Below, piece by piece: positions 48,760 to 59,611 of a stretch of DNA of 64,000 nt. Under the pieces are notes generated by a model that saw only the letters and a list, made by a program, of their open reading frames with translations, was not told where the DNA came from and did not search any database. The position numbers were made by a program, and so were the translations under genes. Positions within the stretch are counted from its first letter, which is position 1; the number at the start of each line of letters is the position of its first letter. Origin of the DNA: Hedera helix (Eukaryota > Streptophyta > Magnoliopsida > Apiales > Araliaceae); NCBI GenBank assembly GCA_947179155.2, contig OX359266.1, positions 47,172,039 to 47,236,038 of the forward strand, written 5' to 3'.

Positions 48760-49222
48760 GGTAACCAAACATTCATATTAAGGTAACCAAACTTTCATAC
48801 TAAGGTAACCAAACTTTCATACCAATGTAACCAAACTTCATACTGAGGTAACCAATCCATCTCCACACCTGCAGTTTTTTCATAGTGCAGTTGGTAGCCA
48901 AATTTTCATACCAAGGTAACCAATTTAGTTTTATTAGGCTACCAATTTTTTTTTTAATGTGATGCAGTTGGTAGCCAAACCTTTATATCAAAGTAACCAA
49001 TTCAGTTTTATTAAGTTACCAATTTATTTTGAATGTGATGCAGTTGGTAGCCAAATCTTCATGCAGTTGGTTGCCAAACCTTCATTTTAAGGTAACCAAA
49101 CATTCATACCAAGGTAACCAAACTTCATACCAAGGTAATCAATCCACCTCCACACCTGCAGTTTTTTCATAGTGCAGTTGGTAACCAAACCTTCATACCA
49201 AGGTAACCAATTTAGTTTTATT
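48760..49222. repeat. Minisatellite built on GGTAACCAA
   Basis: A unit of about 20 bp, of the form GGTAACCAAACTTCATACC, is repeated with variants. Longer blocks are also duplicated: CACACCTGCAGTTTTTTCAT with its flanks occurs twice, and GTGATGCAGTTGGTAGCCAA twice. The array therefore has two levels of repetition. It has no coding frame and lies about 1.2 kb downstream of the NAC gene's 3' end. Confidence 0.85.
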
Positions 49223-50215
49223 ATGCGTAGAATAAGAGGAGGAGGAGAGAGAGTATGCGTATTGTAGTGGTTTAGAGAGATAGGGGGGGAGTAAATGCAG
49301 CAGATGTGGCCTGTGGGTAGGGACTATTTTTCACACTTGAGAGAGAAGTAAAGAGAGAGAGAGAGAGAGAGAGATGTATCTACATCGTCACTAATGACAC
49401 AAGTGGTGATGCTGTGAAAAGGAAGATAAAGTGAAGAAAATACATACTGCGAGAGAGAGAAGAGAGAAATTATAGGAGTAGTAATTTTAAAGAGGGTGAA
49501 GTCCAGCTAAGATTCTGCTGGGCTTTGATTCTTTCTTTCTTACTTCTACCCAAAAGCGGACTATACAAATATCGGCATTTATTTTTGTTGTTAGATTTTA
49601 AAGATTTGAATTTAAATTATTAATTATGATAGTTATTTGTCCTTGATTTTAGGTTTTCTTATTAATGTGAAATTGAATAGTTTGAATTTATTACCCTCTT
49701 TTTATAATTATTTTATGGATGCACTAATAATGTAATTGTTTTCTAATTGTTGTATATTTCTATAAAGAACCCTAAAGTATATCTATAAGCAATAAAAAAA
49801 TTAGAACTTTATATCAAGAATAACCAAAATAAAAAACTAATCTCAATTATTAACTAGAATCATTGAAAATATATAAATAATTTTAAAATAACCTGAAGTA
49901 ACTTTCTGCTAATATTAACTGTACGTACGTAGAATTAATAGTGCAAATAGTTCACAATCAATATGTTTCAAATTACGTACACATAAGCAAACTTATAGGA
50001 GTAATATTACCTTATAGACAAATGATAGGCAAAGGATCAAAGCAAAAACTTAAACAAAAAGCATAATAACGTGTTAAATACAGCAACTTTACGTATCGTA
50101 TATATTCCATACGGTGCTATTCGAGTCTCATATATACAAGGGAGCTGTTCCCCGAGTCCTGCTATGTACACTATGCATGCAAAAAAAATGTGTACAAAAT
50201 GACATAGTATACGAT

Positions 50216-50282
50216 GTGAAAGTATTTAGTGGACCCATTTATAAGGTAAATTGATTGTTTTAGTCCACTAAATACTTTAACA
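50216..50282. repeat. Short hairpin repeat
   Basis: GTGAAAGTATTTAGTGGAC (50216-50234) is followed after 28 nt by GTCCACTAAATACTTTAAC, its near-perfect reverse. It is probably the core of a small MITE. It lies about 180 bp beyond the NAC stop codon. Confidence 0.7.
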
Positions 50283-51429
50283 TTTAATTTTCAAGTGTAG
50301 TATGCTGGTAATTCATTTAATTACTATATACTAGGGAAAAAAATGGCATCAAAAACTTTAAGTCCGAATTATATGTCCCAAAAACAAATCTAGAATCTTT
50401 ATAAAAACAAATATCTCCTAGATAATTAAGTTTGAATATCCATTCTTTTAGTCATAAATCTAATTAATTTTCAAATGAATCGAAAAGGTATTTGATTTCA
50501 TCAGAACTGAATAGTCCACGGATAGAATTCAATCCCATCTCCATGCCAGACGTTCCTTCTGAATAATACATTGCAGCGCTTGAAGAGCTTGGAATAAAAT
50601 TGGAGCTAAACGACGATGACGTAGTAAAGTCACTGGGGAAATAATTGATAGGCTGTATAAAATAAGCATTTCCAGTCATATAATCATTGTGCGTCTCATC
50701 AATGGGATTTGTTGTAAAATTAACTGTGGAATTTGAATTATTCTGGTTAGAGTAAGGCTCCCCGCTTGCCTTTGTTGTTGCACTTTGATTTGCTCCTAAA
50801 CCTTCTGCAACCTGGTCATTATTATCCAACTGCATGAAAACAAAATGTGGTACATATATTCATATATATAAATTAGAATTTCATGCAAGGAACTGCGCCT
50901 GTGTGTGTATATACACATTAATGATTTATATGTTTCTATTTGTTATTTTTGGCCGAAGGCAAAAGAATTAGCACATTCACAACCTGTTAATATAGATTTC
51001 TAGGGTAGTTTAGTCAAATAAGTATACATGGTTGGATGTGTAATTATCACTGTATATATAAATCCAACACCTTTTGTTTTTTACTTTTTTTTCTTGCTAA
51101 TTTTTAAGTTTTGTTTTTTACTTTTGATATGGATTTGACAATATAATAATTTCACGTGAATAGATAAGAAAAAAAATAAACAAGACGTACCTGCTTAATA
51201 TTTTCACCAGTACTATTATTTGGAAGAGCATTTGCTACGTTAACTGTACAATTTGAATTATTCTGGTTGGAGGAGAAATCGCTGCTAGCTGGTGGACCAC
51301 TTCGGTCATGACCTGCTCCTCCTAATCCTCCCGCAACTTCTTCTTTATTATCATTCTTTGCTCTTGAATTCTTATATATTTTACATAAAACCATTTCTTT
51401 GATCAACTGCATGAAAACAGAACCTGGTA

Positions 51430-51749
51430 CACTACAAGAAAAACGCTTAATCCCGACGGAATTAAGATCGACGGAATGAATTCAGTCGTAAATATGTTAT
51501 TTTCGACGGAATATTCTGTCGAATTTAATTCCGTCGAAAATAAGGATGTTTTGGCGGCAAAGTTCCCGCCACCGCGAAAGTTATATTCGACGGAATAATA
51601 TTAATGTCGACGGAATTTCAGTCGAACATATAATTAAAATCGACGGAATATTGCCGACGGAATTCCGTCGAAAATAATGTTTTAAATTGCAGTGCTTCAG
51701 CCCGATCAGTTCATTTTTGCTTCTTCCTTCTTTAATTTATTCTACCGCG

Positions 51750-51787
<38 letters not shown>

Positions 51788-51939
51788 TTCCCTCCGACCC
51801 ACCACCTCCGACGCCGATGTTGCTTCTCCTCCGGTCGCCGGTGTACGTTGCTTCTCCTCCGGTCGCCGGTGTACGTTGCTTCTCCTCCGCGTTGCTTCTC
51901 CTCCACCCCGTCTGAGTGTATAAGGTTTGTGGGGGGGGG

Positions 51940-51989
<50 letters not shown>

Positions 51990-52482
51990 TAATTTTCTGC
52001 TGCATCTTGGTTAAATATATATGTATATATTGTTGTTGAAATTGCGATTATTGTAACTGAAATTATGATTATTTGCTGAAATTGAGATTATTGATGCTCT
52101 GAAAATTGGGATTATTGATGCTCTGAAAATTTTTGTGTGCTGAAATTGGGATTATGGATGTTCTGAAATTGGGATATTGTTGCTGAAATTGGGATATTGT
52201 TGCTGAAATTGGGATATTATTGCAAGGTATCCACTGCATATTTTTTTTTTTAAAAACTAAAAGTTATTTCCGACGGAAATAAGTTATTTCCCACGGAATT
52301 TCCGTTGGAAATAACTTTTAGTTTTCCGACTGAATTTTTGACGGAATTAATCCCGACGCACTTAGTTACGACCGAATTGCTGACCGAATTTTCCGTCGAA
52401 AATTAGGTAATTCCGACAAAATTTGTTTATTTCCGACGGAAATAAACAAATTCCGTCGGAGATAAGCTTTTTTCTTGTAGTG
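51430..52482. mobile_element. Non-autonomous CACTA (En/Spm) element in NAC intron 2
   Basis: A 1053-bp element with terminal inverted repeats CACTACAAGAAAAA and TTTTTTCTTGTAGTG and a perfect 3-bp TSD, GTA (51427-51429 and 52483-52485), diagnostic of CACTA elements. Subterminal regions carry many copies of CGACGGAATT in both orientations, the usual transposase-binding array. The middle contains (CT)n and (GT)n tracts, a 28-bp duplication around CTCCTCCGGTCGCCGGTG (about 51828-51890) and GCTGAAATTGGGATATTG repeats (about 52060-52220). No transposase is present. Confidence 0.93.
51742..51784. repeat. (CT)n microsatellite inside the CACTA element
   Basis: A long CT run sits in the element's interior, followed by a duplicated GC-rich CTCCGGTCGCCGG block, then a G run and a (GT)n tract at about 51942-51977. 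The GC-rich block could be a captured piece of a host gene leader, but I do not recognise it. Confidence 0.75.
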
Positions 52483-53328
52483 GTAGTTATATTCATGTAA
52501 AATTAGAATTATCCATGCAAGCATTGAACTAAACAATGTTGGGTTCGAATTTACATATTTTTACTAGCTATATCTGCTCTCTAGTGATATAGATTGGATA
52601 CACAGCCAAATATGTTAATTTAAAGCGACTAAACTACTTACTCTTATAATTAAACCAAAAATTAGTTAAAATACATATACAGTTTGTTCTTATAAAATTT
52701 AAGGCTAGTATATGCATATTATGGATGTGAAAATATAATTATTTCATCTAAATTCATATGAATCATAAAGAATAAAGGGCGTATAGTACGTACCTCCTCA
52801 CCATTACTATTAATTGGAAGATCACTTGTGTTTTTAGTTCTGTACTCATTCATCTTCCAATCTGTTCTCTTCCCCTCAGGATGCTTCCCTTCATAATAAT
52901 CCAGTATTTTCTTGAAACCTAATATTATTTTAACGCGATTTTCGTTAGGTGTTTCTTGATCATCAGGTCCAGATTTGAGTACTTCTTTTTCTACGTTAGT
53001 CGCCTTCCAATATCCATTACCCGCTGCTCGATCCGGCCTCTTCCCATTTCTATATTTTCGATTCCTTGGGGTGAAGAAATACCATACGTTCTCACAATGC
53101 TCCCTGTACATTCCTGAATGATGCATGCATTTTATATTCTATTATAAATTTTCAAGTAGAATTGCATTTGTTTACGAATAAAAACTTTACTCAATCTAAA
53201 ATTTAAAAATATTTGGTTTAAAATTTAAAAACTTTGAGATTTGGATGGAGAAATAAATCAGTGCTTATATATGTACATGATTGCAAATTAAATCTAACGT
53301 ATATAACTTGCAAGAGAAGGGTTGTTAA

Positions 53329-53995
53329 TGTTGGGTTATTCCCTCCTATGTGGGTAGGCCCAATTAGTAGCCCATATGGTCTATTGACCCATATGGATGA
53401 TATAACATAGGGTTTCAGGAAAAACAGAAGTAACGAGTAACAAAAACATAAGAGAGGAAAAGGAAAACTGATTCCCGCAGGAAATAGTGCAGTATTTTAC
53501 AATTCAGTGATCGGAAGGTCATTCGTGGTCCGATTGGGCTGATTTTTGGAGGGTGACGCCGTAACTTGTTGGTCTTCAATCTGAACGGTGGGATTGAGCA
53601 TCGGAGTCTCCTAACATCAGGTTTTGCTATACATTATTGATACATTTTTAGCGAGAGTTTGTGGAGTTTTTAGTTTCCTCTTGTTATTCTTCTTGTTGAA
53701 GATGTATACCAAGAATATGTTATTCTTGATGGTTGTTGCTGGTTTATGCATCTAGTTTTTGCTAGAGAGAACATTGTATTACCCGTTATTATTGATAGTG
53801 GAAGATTTGGTGGACTACGGTCCCGTGGTTTTTATTCCTCACATCGAGGGGGTTTTCCACGTTAAAATTGTTTGTGTTCTTGTGTGCGTTTGTTCTTAAT
53901 TATTAACTGCTTGGATTATTTTTCTTATTAGGTTTACACAAGAGGGGAGAATTATATTGTTTCGCTGTGCTGTTTGGTTTGTTTTTCTCCCAACA
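53329..53995 (+). repeat. 5' LTR of the copia element
   Basis: 667 bp, from TGTTGGGTTATTCC to CTCCCAACA. Differences from the 3' LTR that I could read are at 53750, 53857, 53930 and 53965, three C/T or A/G transitions and one A/C change. It supplies the promoter and start of the element's transcript. Confidence 0.96.
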
Positions 53996-53997
53996 AG

Positions 53998-54009
53998 TGG
54001 CATCAGAGC
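53998..54009 (+). other. Primer-binding site of the copia element
   Basis: TGGCATCAGAGC lies 2 nt after the 5' LTR and matches the initiator-Met tRNA primer site usual in plant copia elements (TGGTATCAGAGC) with one substitution. Confidence 0.85.
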
Positions 54010-54067
54010 TGTGGTTGTTATTGAACTGTTTGCCTTGTGTTAAACGATGTAAACTAATACAAGTAGG

Positions 54068-57000
54068 ATGGTAACTTTAAATGGTTCAAATTATCATATT
54101 TGGAAAGGGAAAATGGAGGACCTCCTTTATGTGAAGGATTATTATTTGCCTGTGTTTTCTGATGTGAAGCCTGAGAAAAAGACCGATGATGAGTGGAAAA
54201 TTCTGCATCGTCAAGTGTGTGGTTACATTAGGCAATGGGTTGATGATAATGTTTTGAATCATATTAGTGGAGAGACTCATGCACGCAGTTTGTGGAGTAA
54301 GCTTGAACAATTGTATGCTCGAAAGACGGGGAATAATAAATTGTTTCTGATTAAGCAGATGATGGCATTGAGGTATCATGATGGAAAACCTTTGACTGAT
54401 CATTTAAATTCCTTTCAGGGGATTATTAATCAATTAGCTGCAATGGGTATCAAGTTTGATGATGAGATACAGGGATTATGGCTGCTTGGTACATTGCCGG
54501 ATTCGTGGGAGACGTTTCGAACATCGTTGTCTAACTCCGCTCCAGATGGTAAAATTAGTATGGATTTGGCTAAAAGCAGTGTTCTGAATGAAGAGGTTCG
54601 AAGAAAGTCGCAAGGTATTTCTTCACAGTCAGATGTGCTAGTTACAGAGAGAAAGGGGAGGAGCAAAAGTAGATATCCGATGAATAGAGGCAAGAGCAGA
54701 AGCAAGTCCAACAAATTTGCAAATGTAGAATGTTTTCATTGTCATGAGAAGGGGCATATCAAAAAATTTTGTCGCCAGCTCAAGAGAGAAAACAATATGG
54801 GAAATGGTAAAGAAAAGAAGAATGACGACAATAAGGATGATAATCGAGTTGCTACCGTTTCTGATGATTTTCTCATTATGTATGATGAAGATGTTCTTAA
54901 TTTTACTACTCATGAGATGAGTTGGGTCATTGATAGTGGTGCATCAGTTCATGCTACGTCGCGAAAGGACTTCTTTACATCCTATGCAGCAGGTGACTAT
55001 GGGGTTGTAAAGATGGGTAATGATGGAGTGTCGAAAGTTGTGGGCATTGGAGATGTGTGTTTGGAGACTAACAACGGTACAAGGTTAGTTCTCAAAAATG
55101 TTAAGCATGTTCCTGATATTCGGTTGAATCTGATTTCTGCTAGTAAACTTGATGATGATGGATTCTGCAACGTCTTTGGTGATGGACAGTGGAAACTTAC
55201 TAAAGGCTCTATGGTTGTGGCTAGAGGTAAGAAATGTTCAACATTGTACACGTTACAGGCAAAGCTCTCTACAGACATTGTTAATGCAGTGGAGAATGAT
55301 AGTCAAGCAGAATTGTGGCATAAGAGACTTAGTCACATAAGTGAAAAGGGACTGAAGCTATTGGCCAAGAATAACAGTTTATCTGGGTTAAAACGTACAC
55401 AGTTGGGAAAATGTAGTGATTGCTTGGCTGGAAAGCAGAACAGAGTTTCATTCACGAGTTCTCCATCACGAAAGTCAGATATACTTGATTTGGTACACTC
55501 CGATGTATGTGGTATGAAAGTAAAAACACTTGGTGGTTCTCTTTACTTTGTGACATTCATTGATGATCATTCGAGGAAGATATGGGTGTACATTTTGAAG
55601 ACCAAAAATTAAGTACTTGATGTATTTAAGCAATTTCAGGCATCAGTTGAGAGACAAACGGGAAAAAAGCTAAAGTGTGTCCGAACAGATAATGGAGGTG
55701 AGTACATAGGCCCCTTTGACGAGTATTGCAGAGAGCAGGGTATTCGACATCAAAAGACACCTCCTAAGACTCCCCAGTTGAATGGTTTAGCAGAGAGAAT
55801 GAACAGGACCTTAGCTGAAAGAGTTAGAAGTTTGCTTTCACAAGCAAAATTACCGAGTTCTTTTTGGGGTGAAGCATTAAGTACTGCTGTGTACTTATTA
55901 AATTTGACACCATGTGTACCGTTGGAGTTTGATGTACCGAACAAAGTGTGGACCGGTAAAGCAGTTTCTTATGATTCTTTACGTGTCTTTGGATGTAAGG
56001 CATTTGTGCATATTCCTAAAGATGAGAGATCAAAGGTTGATGCAAAAACTCGGCAGTGTGTATTTATTGGGTATGGTCAAGATGAATTTGGTTACAAATT
56101 ATATGATCCGGTTCAGAAGAAAATAGTTCGAAGTCGAGATGTTATTTTCATTGAAAATCAGACTATAGATGATATTGACATGTCCGAGAAGATGGTACCG
56201 AACAACTTTGATGATCTAGTTGACTTAGATCCAGTTCCTTTGACATCCCAATTTTCTGAGCCTGCGGAAGAAATTCGGGATGAGAACATGGATTTAAATG
56301 AGGCAGATGTTCCTATACAGGAAGAAATACATGATGATGCTATCGAGTCGCCGCACTTGTTGGAACACCCACATATTAATGTCCGTAGGTCTACTCGAGA
56401 CCGGAAAGCTTCTGCACGCTATTCTTCTAATGATTATATATTGTTGACAGATACCGGAGAACCAGATAGTTATGAGGAAGCTATGAAAGATGAACATAAA
56501 GAGGAGTGGGTTGATGCCATGCAAGATGAGATGCATTCATTGCATGAGAATCATACATTTGAGTTGGTGAAACTGCCTAAGGGTAAAAGGGCCTTGAAGA
56601 ATCGGTGGGTTTATAGGGTAAAGCAAGAAGAACACACCGCATGTCCACGGTACAAGGCTAGATTGGTTGTGAAGGGATTTACACAGAAAAAGGGTATTGA
56701 CTTCGATGAGATTTTTGCTCCAGTTGTGAAAATGACATCCGTTCGGGTGATACTTGGCTTAGCCGCTACACTTGATTTAGAGGTTGAGCAGATGGATGTG
56801 AAGACTGCCTTCCTACATGGTAATTTAGAGGAAGAGATTTATATGGAACAACCGGAGGGCTTTGAAGTGAAAGGAAAAGAAGATTATGTGTGTAAATTGA
56901 ATAAAAGTCTTTATGGCTTAAAGCAAGCGCCGAGGCAGTGGTACAAGAAGTTTATGTCAGTTATGGGGGAGCATGGCTACAAGAAAACTTCTTCGGATAA

Positions 57001-58024
57001 TTGTGTATTTATGCAAAAATTTTCTGATGATGATTTTATTATCCTTCTACTTTATGTTGATGACATGCTAATTGTTGGTAGGAATTCTTCACGAATTGAG
57101 TTGTTGAAAAAACAGTTGAGTAAGTCTTTTGCGATGAAAGACTTGGGTCCAGCAAAGCAGATACTTGGCATAAGAATCACCCGGGATAGGGATGCTAAGA
57201 AATTATTTTTGTCACAAGAGAAGTACATTGAGAAGGTACTTCAAAAATTTCACATGGATAAAGCTAAAATGGTTAGTACTCCTCTTGCTTCCCATTTTAA
57301 GTTAAGCACAACACAATGTCCTTCAACCGATGAAGAGAAAAAAGATATGGAAAGAGTTCCATATGCCTCAGCTGTAGGAAGTTTAATGTATGCCATGGTG
57401 TGTACACGGCCAGACTTGGCATTTGCAGTTGGTGTTGTCAGCCGTTATTTGTCAAATCCGGGAAAAGAACATTGGAATGCAGTTAAGTGGATTTTGCGGT
57501 ATCTTCGGGGCACTTCCGAATTGAGACTTTGTTTCGGAAATGGAAAAATAGAATTAGTTGGTTACACAGATGCAGATATGGCTGGAGATCTCAATACCCG
57601 AAAATCTACTTCAGGTTATATGATTTCTTTCGCTGGTGGGGCTGTGTCATGGAAGTCTAAACTGCAAAAGTGTGTTGCACTTTCTACAACAGAGGCAGAG
57701 TTTATTGCAGCAACTGAAGCGAGTAAGGAGTTGCTATGGTTGAAGAAATTTTTGAACGAGTTGGGATTCAAACAGAAGAGGTACGTATTGTTTTGTGATA
57801 ATCAGAGTGCTATTCACCTTGGTAAGAATTCATCATTTCATTCCAAATCAAAGCATATTGATGTGAGGTATCATTGGATTAGAGATGTTCTTGATGCAAA
57901 GTTGCTAGAACTTCAGAAGATTCATACAGACGATAATGGTTCCGATATGATGACAAAGATATTGCCAAGGGGAAAACTTGAGTATTGCAGATTGAGCGCC
58001 GGGATGGCGAACCCCTCCACATAG
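54068..58024 (+). pseudogene. Copia gag-pol polyprotein with one in-frame stop
   Basis: A single frame of 1319 codons including the stop, so about 1318 residues, normal for copia. One TAA (55610-55612) interrupts it after residue 514. Gag (about 1-240) ends with a CX2CX4HX4C zinc knuckle at 222-235. The aspartic protease has DSGAS at 289-293. Integrase begins with the zinc-binding WHKRLSH/CSDC region (417-452) and catalytic D479, followed after the stop by TDNGGEY and LNGLAERMNRT. Reverse transcriptase has the YVDD box, and RNase H has YTDAD, TTEAEF and CDNQSAI. The stop lies in the same frame with no length change, so it looks like a point mutation. The element cannot make full Pol without readthrough. 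Confidence 0.93.
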
Positions 58025-58025
58025 T

Positions 58026-58038
58026 CGTGAGGGGGAGA
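58026..58038 (+). other. Polypurine tract of the copia element
   Basis: The purine-rich run around GAGGGGGAGA lies directly before the 3' LTR at 58041 and would prime plus-strand DNA synthesis. It follows the gag-pol stop by only a few bases. Confidence 0.8.
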
Positions 58039-58040
58039 TT

Positions 58041-58707
58041 TGTTGGGTTATTCCCTCCTATGTGGGTAGGCCCAATTAGTAGCCCATATGGTCTATTGAC
58101 CCATATGGATGATATAACATAGGGTTTCAGGAAAAACAGAAGTAACGAGTAACAAAAACATAAGAGAGGAAAAGGAAAACTGATTCCCGCAGGAAATAGT
58201 GCAGTATTTTACAATTCAGTGATCGGAAGGTCATTCGTGGTCCGATTGGGCTGATTTTTGGAGGGTGACGCCGTAACTTGTTGGTCTTCAATCTGAACGG
58301 TGGGATTGAGCATCGGAGTCTCCTAACATCAGGTTTTGCTATACATTATTGATACATTTTTAGCGAGAGTTTGTGGAGTTTTTAGTTTCCTCTTGTTATT
58401 CTTCTTGTTGAAGATGTATACCAAGAATATGTTATTCTTGATGGTTGTTGCTGGTTTATGCCTCTAGTTTTTGCTAGAGAGAACATTGTATTACCCGTTA
58501 TTATTGATAGTGGAAGATTTGGTGGACTACGGTCCCGTGGTTTTTATTCCTCACATCGAGGGGGTTTTTCACGTTAAAATTGTTTGTGTTCTTGTGTGCG
58601 TTTGTTCTTAATTATTAACTGCTTGGATTATTTTTCTTATTGGGTTTACACAAGAGGGGAGAATTATATTGTTTCGTTGTGCTGTTTGGTTTGTTTTTCT
58701 CCCAACA
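58041..58707 (+). repeat. 3' LTR of the copia element
   Basis: 667 bp, the same length as the 5' LTR and about 99.4% identical by eye. It ends CTCCCAACA, directly before the second GTTAA. Confidence 0.96.
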
Positions 58708-59611
58708 GTTAACTGGTACAATTCTTTTTTGGATGAATCTCTATTTGTGATAATTTGATTGTTATAATGGCAAGAATATATAGTCGTATATATATACTAA
58801 AATTTGAAACATTAAACTGAATTAACTTCTTACTAATTGTCTAATTTTAATTTATCTTTACCGAGTGTAAACAAATAATATAAAAAACTACTTGAATTTG
58901 TTTCTGGTCTACACACTTATCAGGCCCAGACGATTTGAATTATTTAGATCAAATAAGCGACTGAGTGGCACAATTGGTATCTCAACCAGCTAGTAGGCAT
59001 ACCCTCTCTCCGTTCCCACTTAATTCTCTGATAGAAAACCTTTTGCTTTAGGGTTCCCAAAGGGTCTTGAATAAGTAAGTACTGAAACAATTGGTATCTC
59101 AATGAATGTTTTTGATATGATTCATTCTGTGACAAAAATACGTCTCAATTCTATTTTACGAGTAAATACGTACAATGCTATGGACATAAATTAGTACGAT
59201 AATAAGTTAACATCGAAAATTAAATAATACTTTCCCGTTATTATTTCTAAAATACTGTAACATATTTATAGACATATATATATATGATTATAGTTGCGAC
59301 AAGTCGTATAATTAACAGAATATATAGTCTGAATATATATCCTCTATTATATATGGTTCAAATTTTTGATACGATCGATAAATTTATATGATCAAGTTAA
59401 AGTTGGTAATTAGAATTTGAATTACTAACCGGTGAGCTCCTTAGGATGGTAGTCGTAAAGATAAACCACATAAATTCGGCTAGGGAAACGTCGGCCTAAC
59501 ACTATATTCTGAAGGTAATAATCAACCAACTCTTCATTAGTTGGTACAAACCTGTAATCTGACTAAAAATTGGCATCAACCAGTTCTTCAATTTGTTGTT
59601 GGTGGCTGGGG

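Larger units (their letters stand above)
40882..50463. other. 9.6-kb gene-poor region between PXC3 and the NAC gene
   Basis: No gene with recognisable domains. It holds an LTR-like fragment (42930-43095), a duplicated 31-bp block near 43588-43653 around CAATCTTATGGGAG, a (TA)n-flanked MITE (46820-47014), an inverted/direct repeat cluster (47702-47879), a GGTAACCAA minisatellite (48760-49222), a (GA)n-rich patch (about 49350-49375) and a hairpin (50216-50282). The frame at 45440-45883 lies in a locally GC-rich patch but resembles no protein family I know. Confidence 0.55.
53324..58712 (+). mobile_element. Near-intact Ty1/copia LTR retrotransposon, Tork/TNT1-like
   Basis: The element is 53329-58707 (5379 bp), and this entry includes the perfect TSD GTTAA at 53324-53328 and 58708-58712. 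It has 667-bp LTRs, a primer-binding site, one gag-pol frame and a polypurine tract. It lies in NAC intron 1, opposite to the gene's strand. Copia order (integrase before reverse transcriptase) and the TNT 1-94-like sequence point to the Tork lineage. Four differences between the LTRs (0.6%) mark a recent insertion: a few hundred thousand years at 1.3e-8 per site per year, an assumed rate. Confidence 0.96.

Noticed and set aside
46100..49000. CRISPR-like spacing of GGTAACCAA repeats
   Set aside because: The genome is a plant, the units are directly adjacent without unique spacers, and no Cas genes exist. It is a minisatellite.
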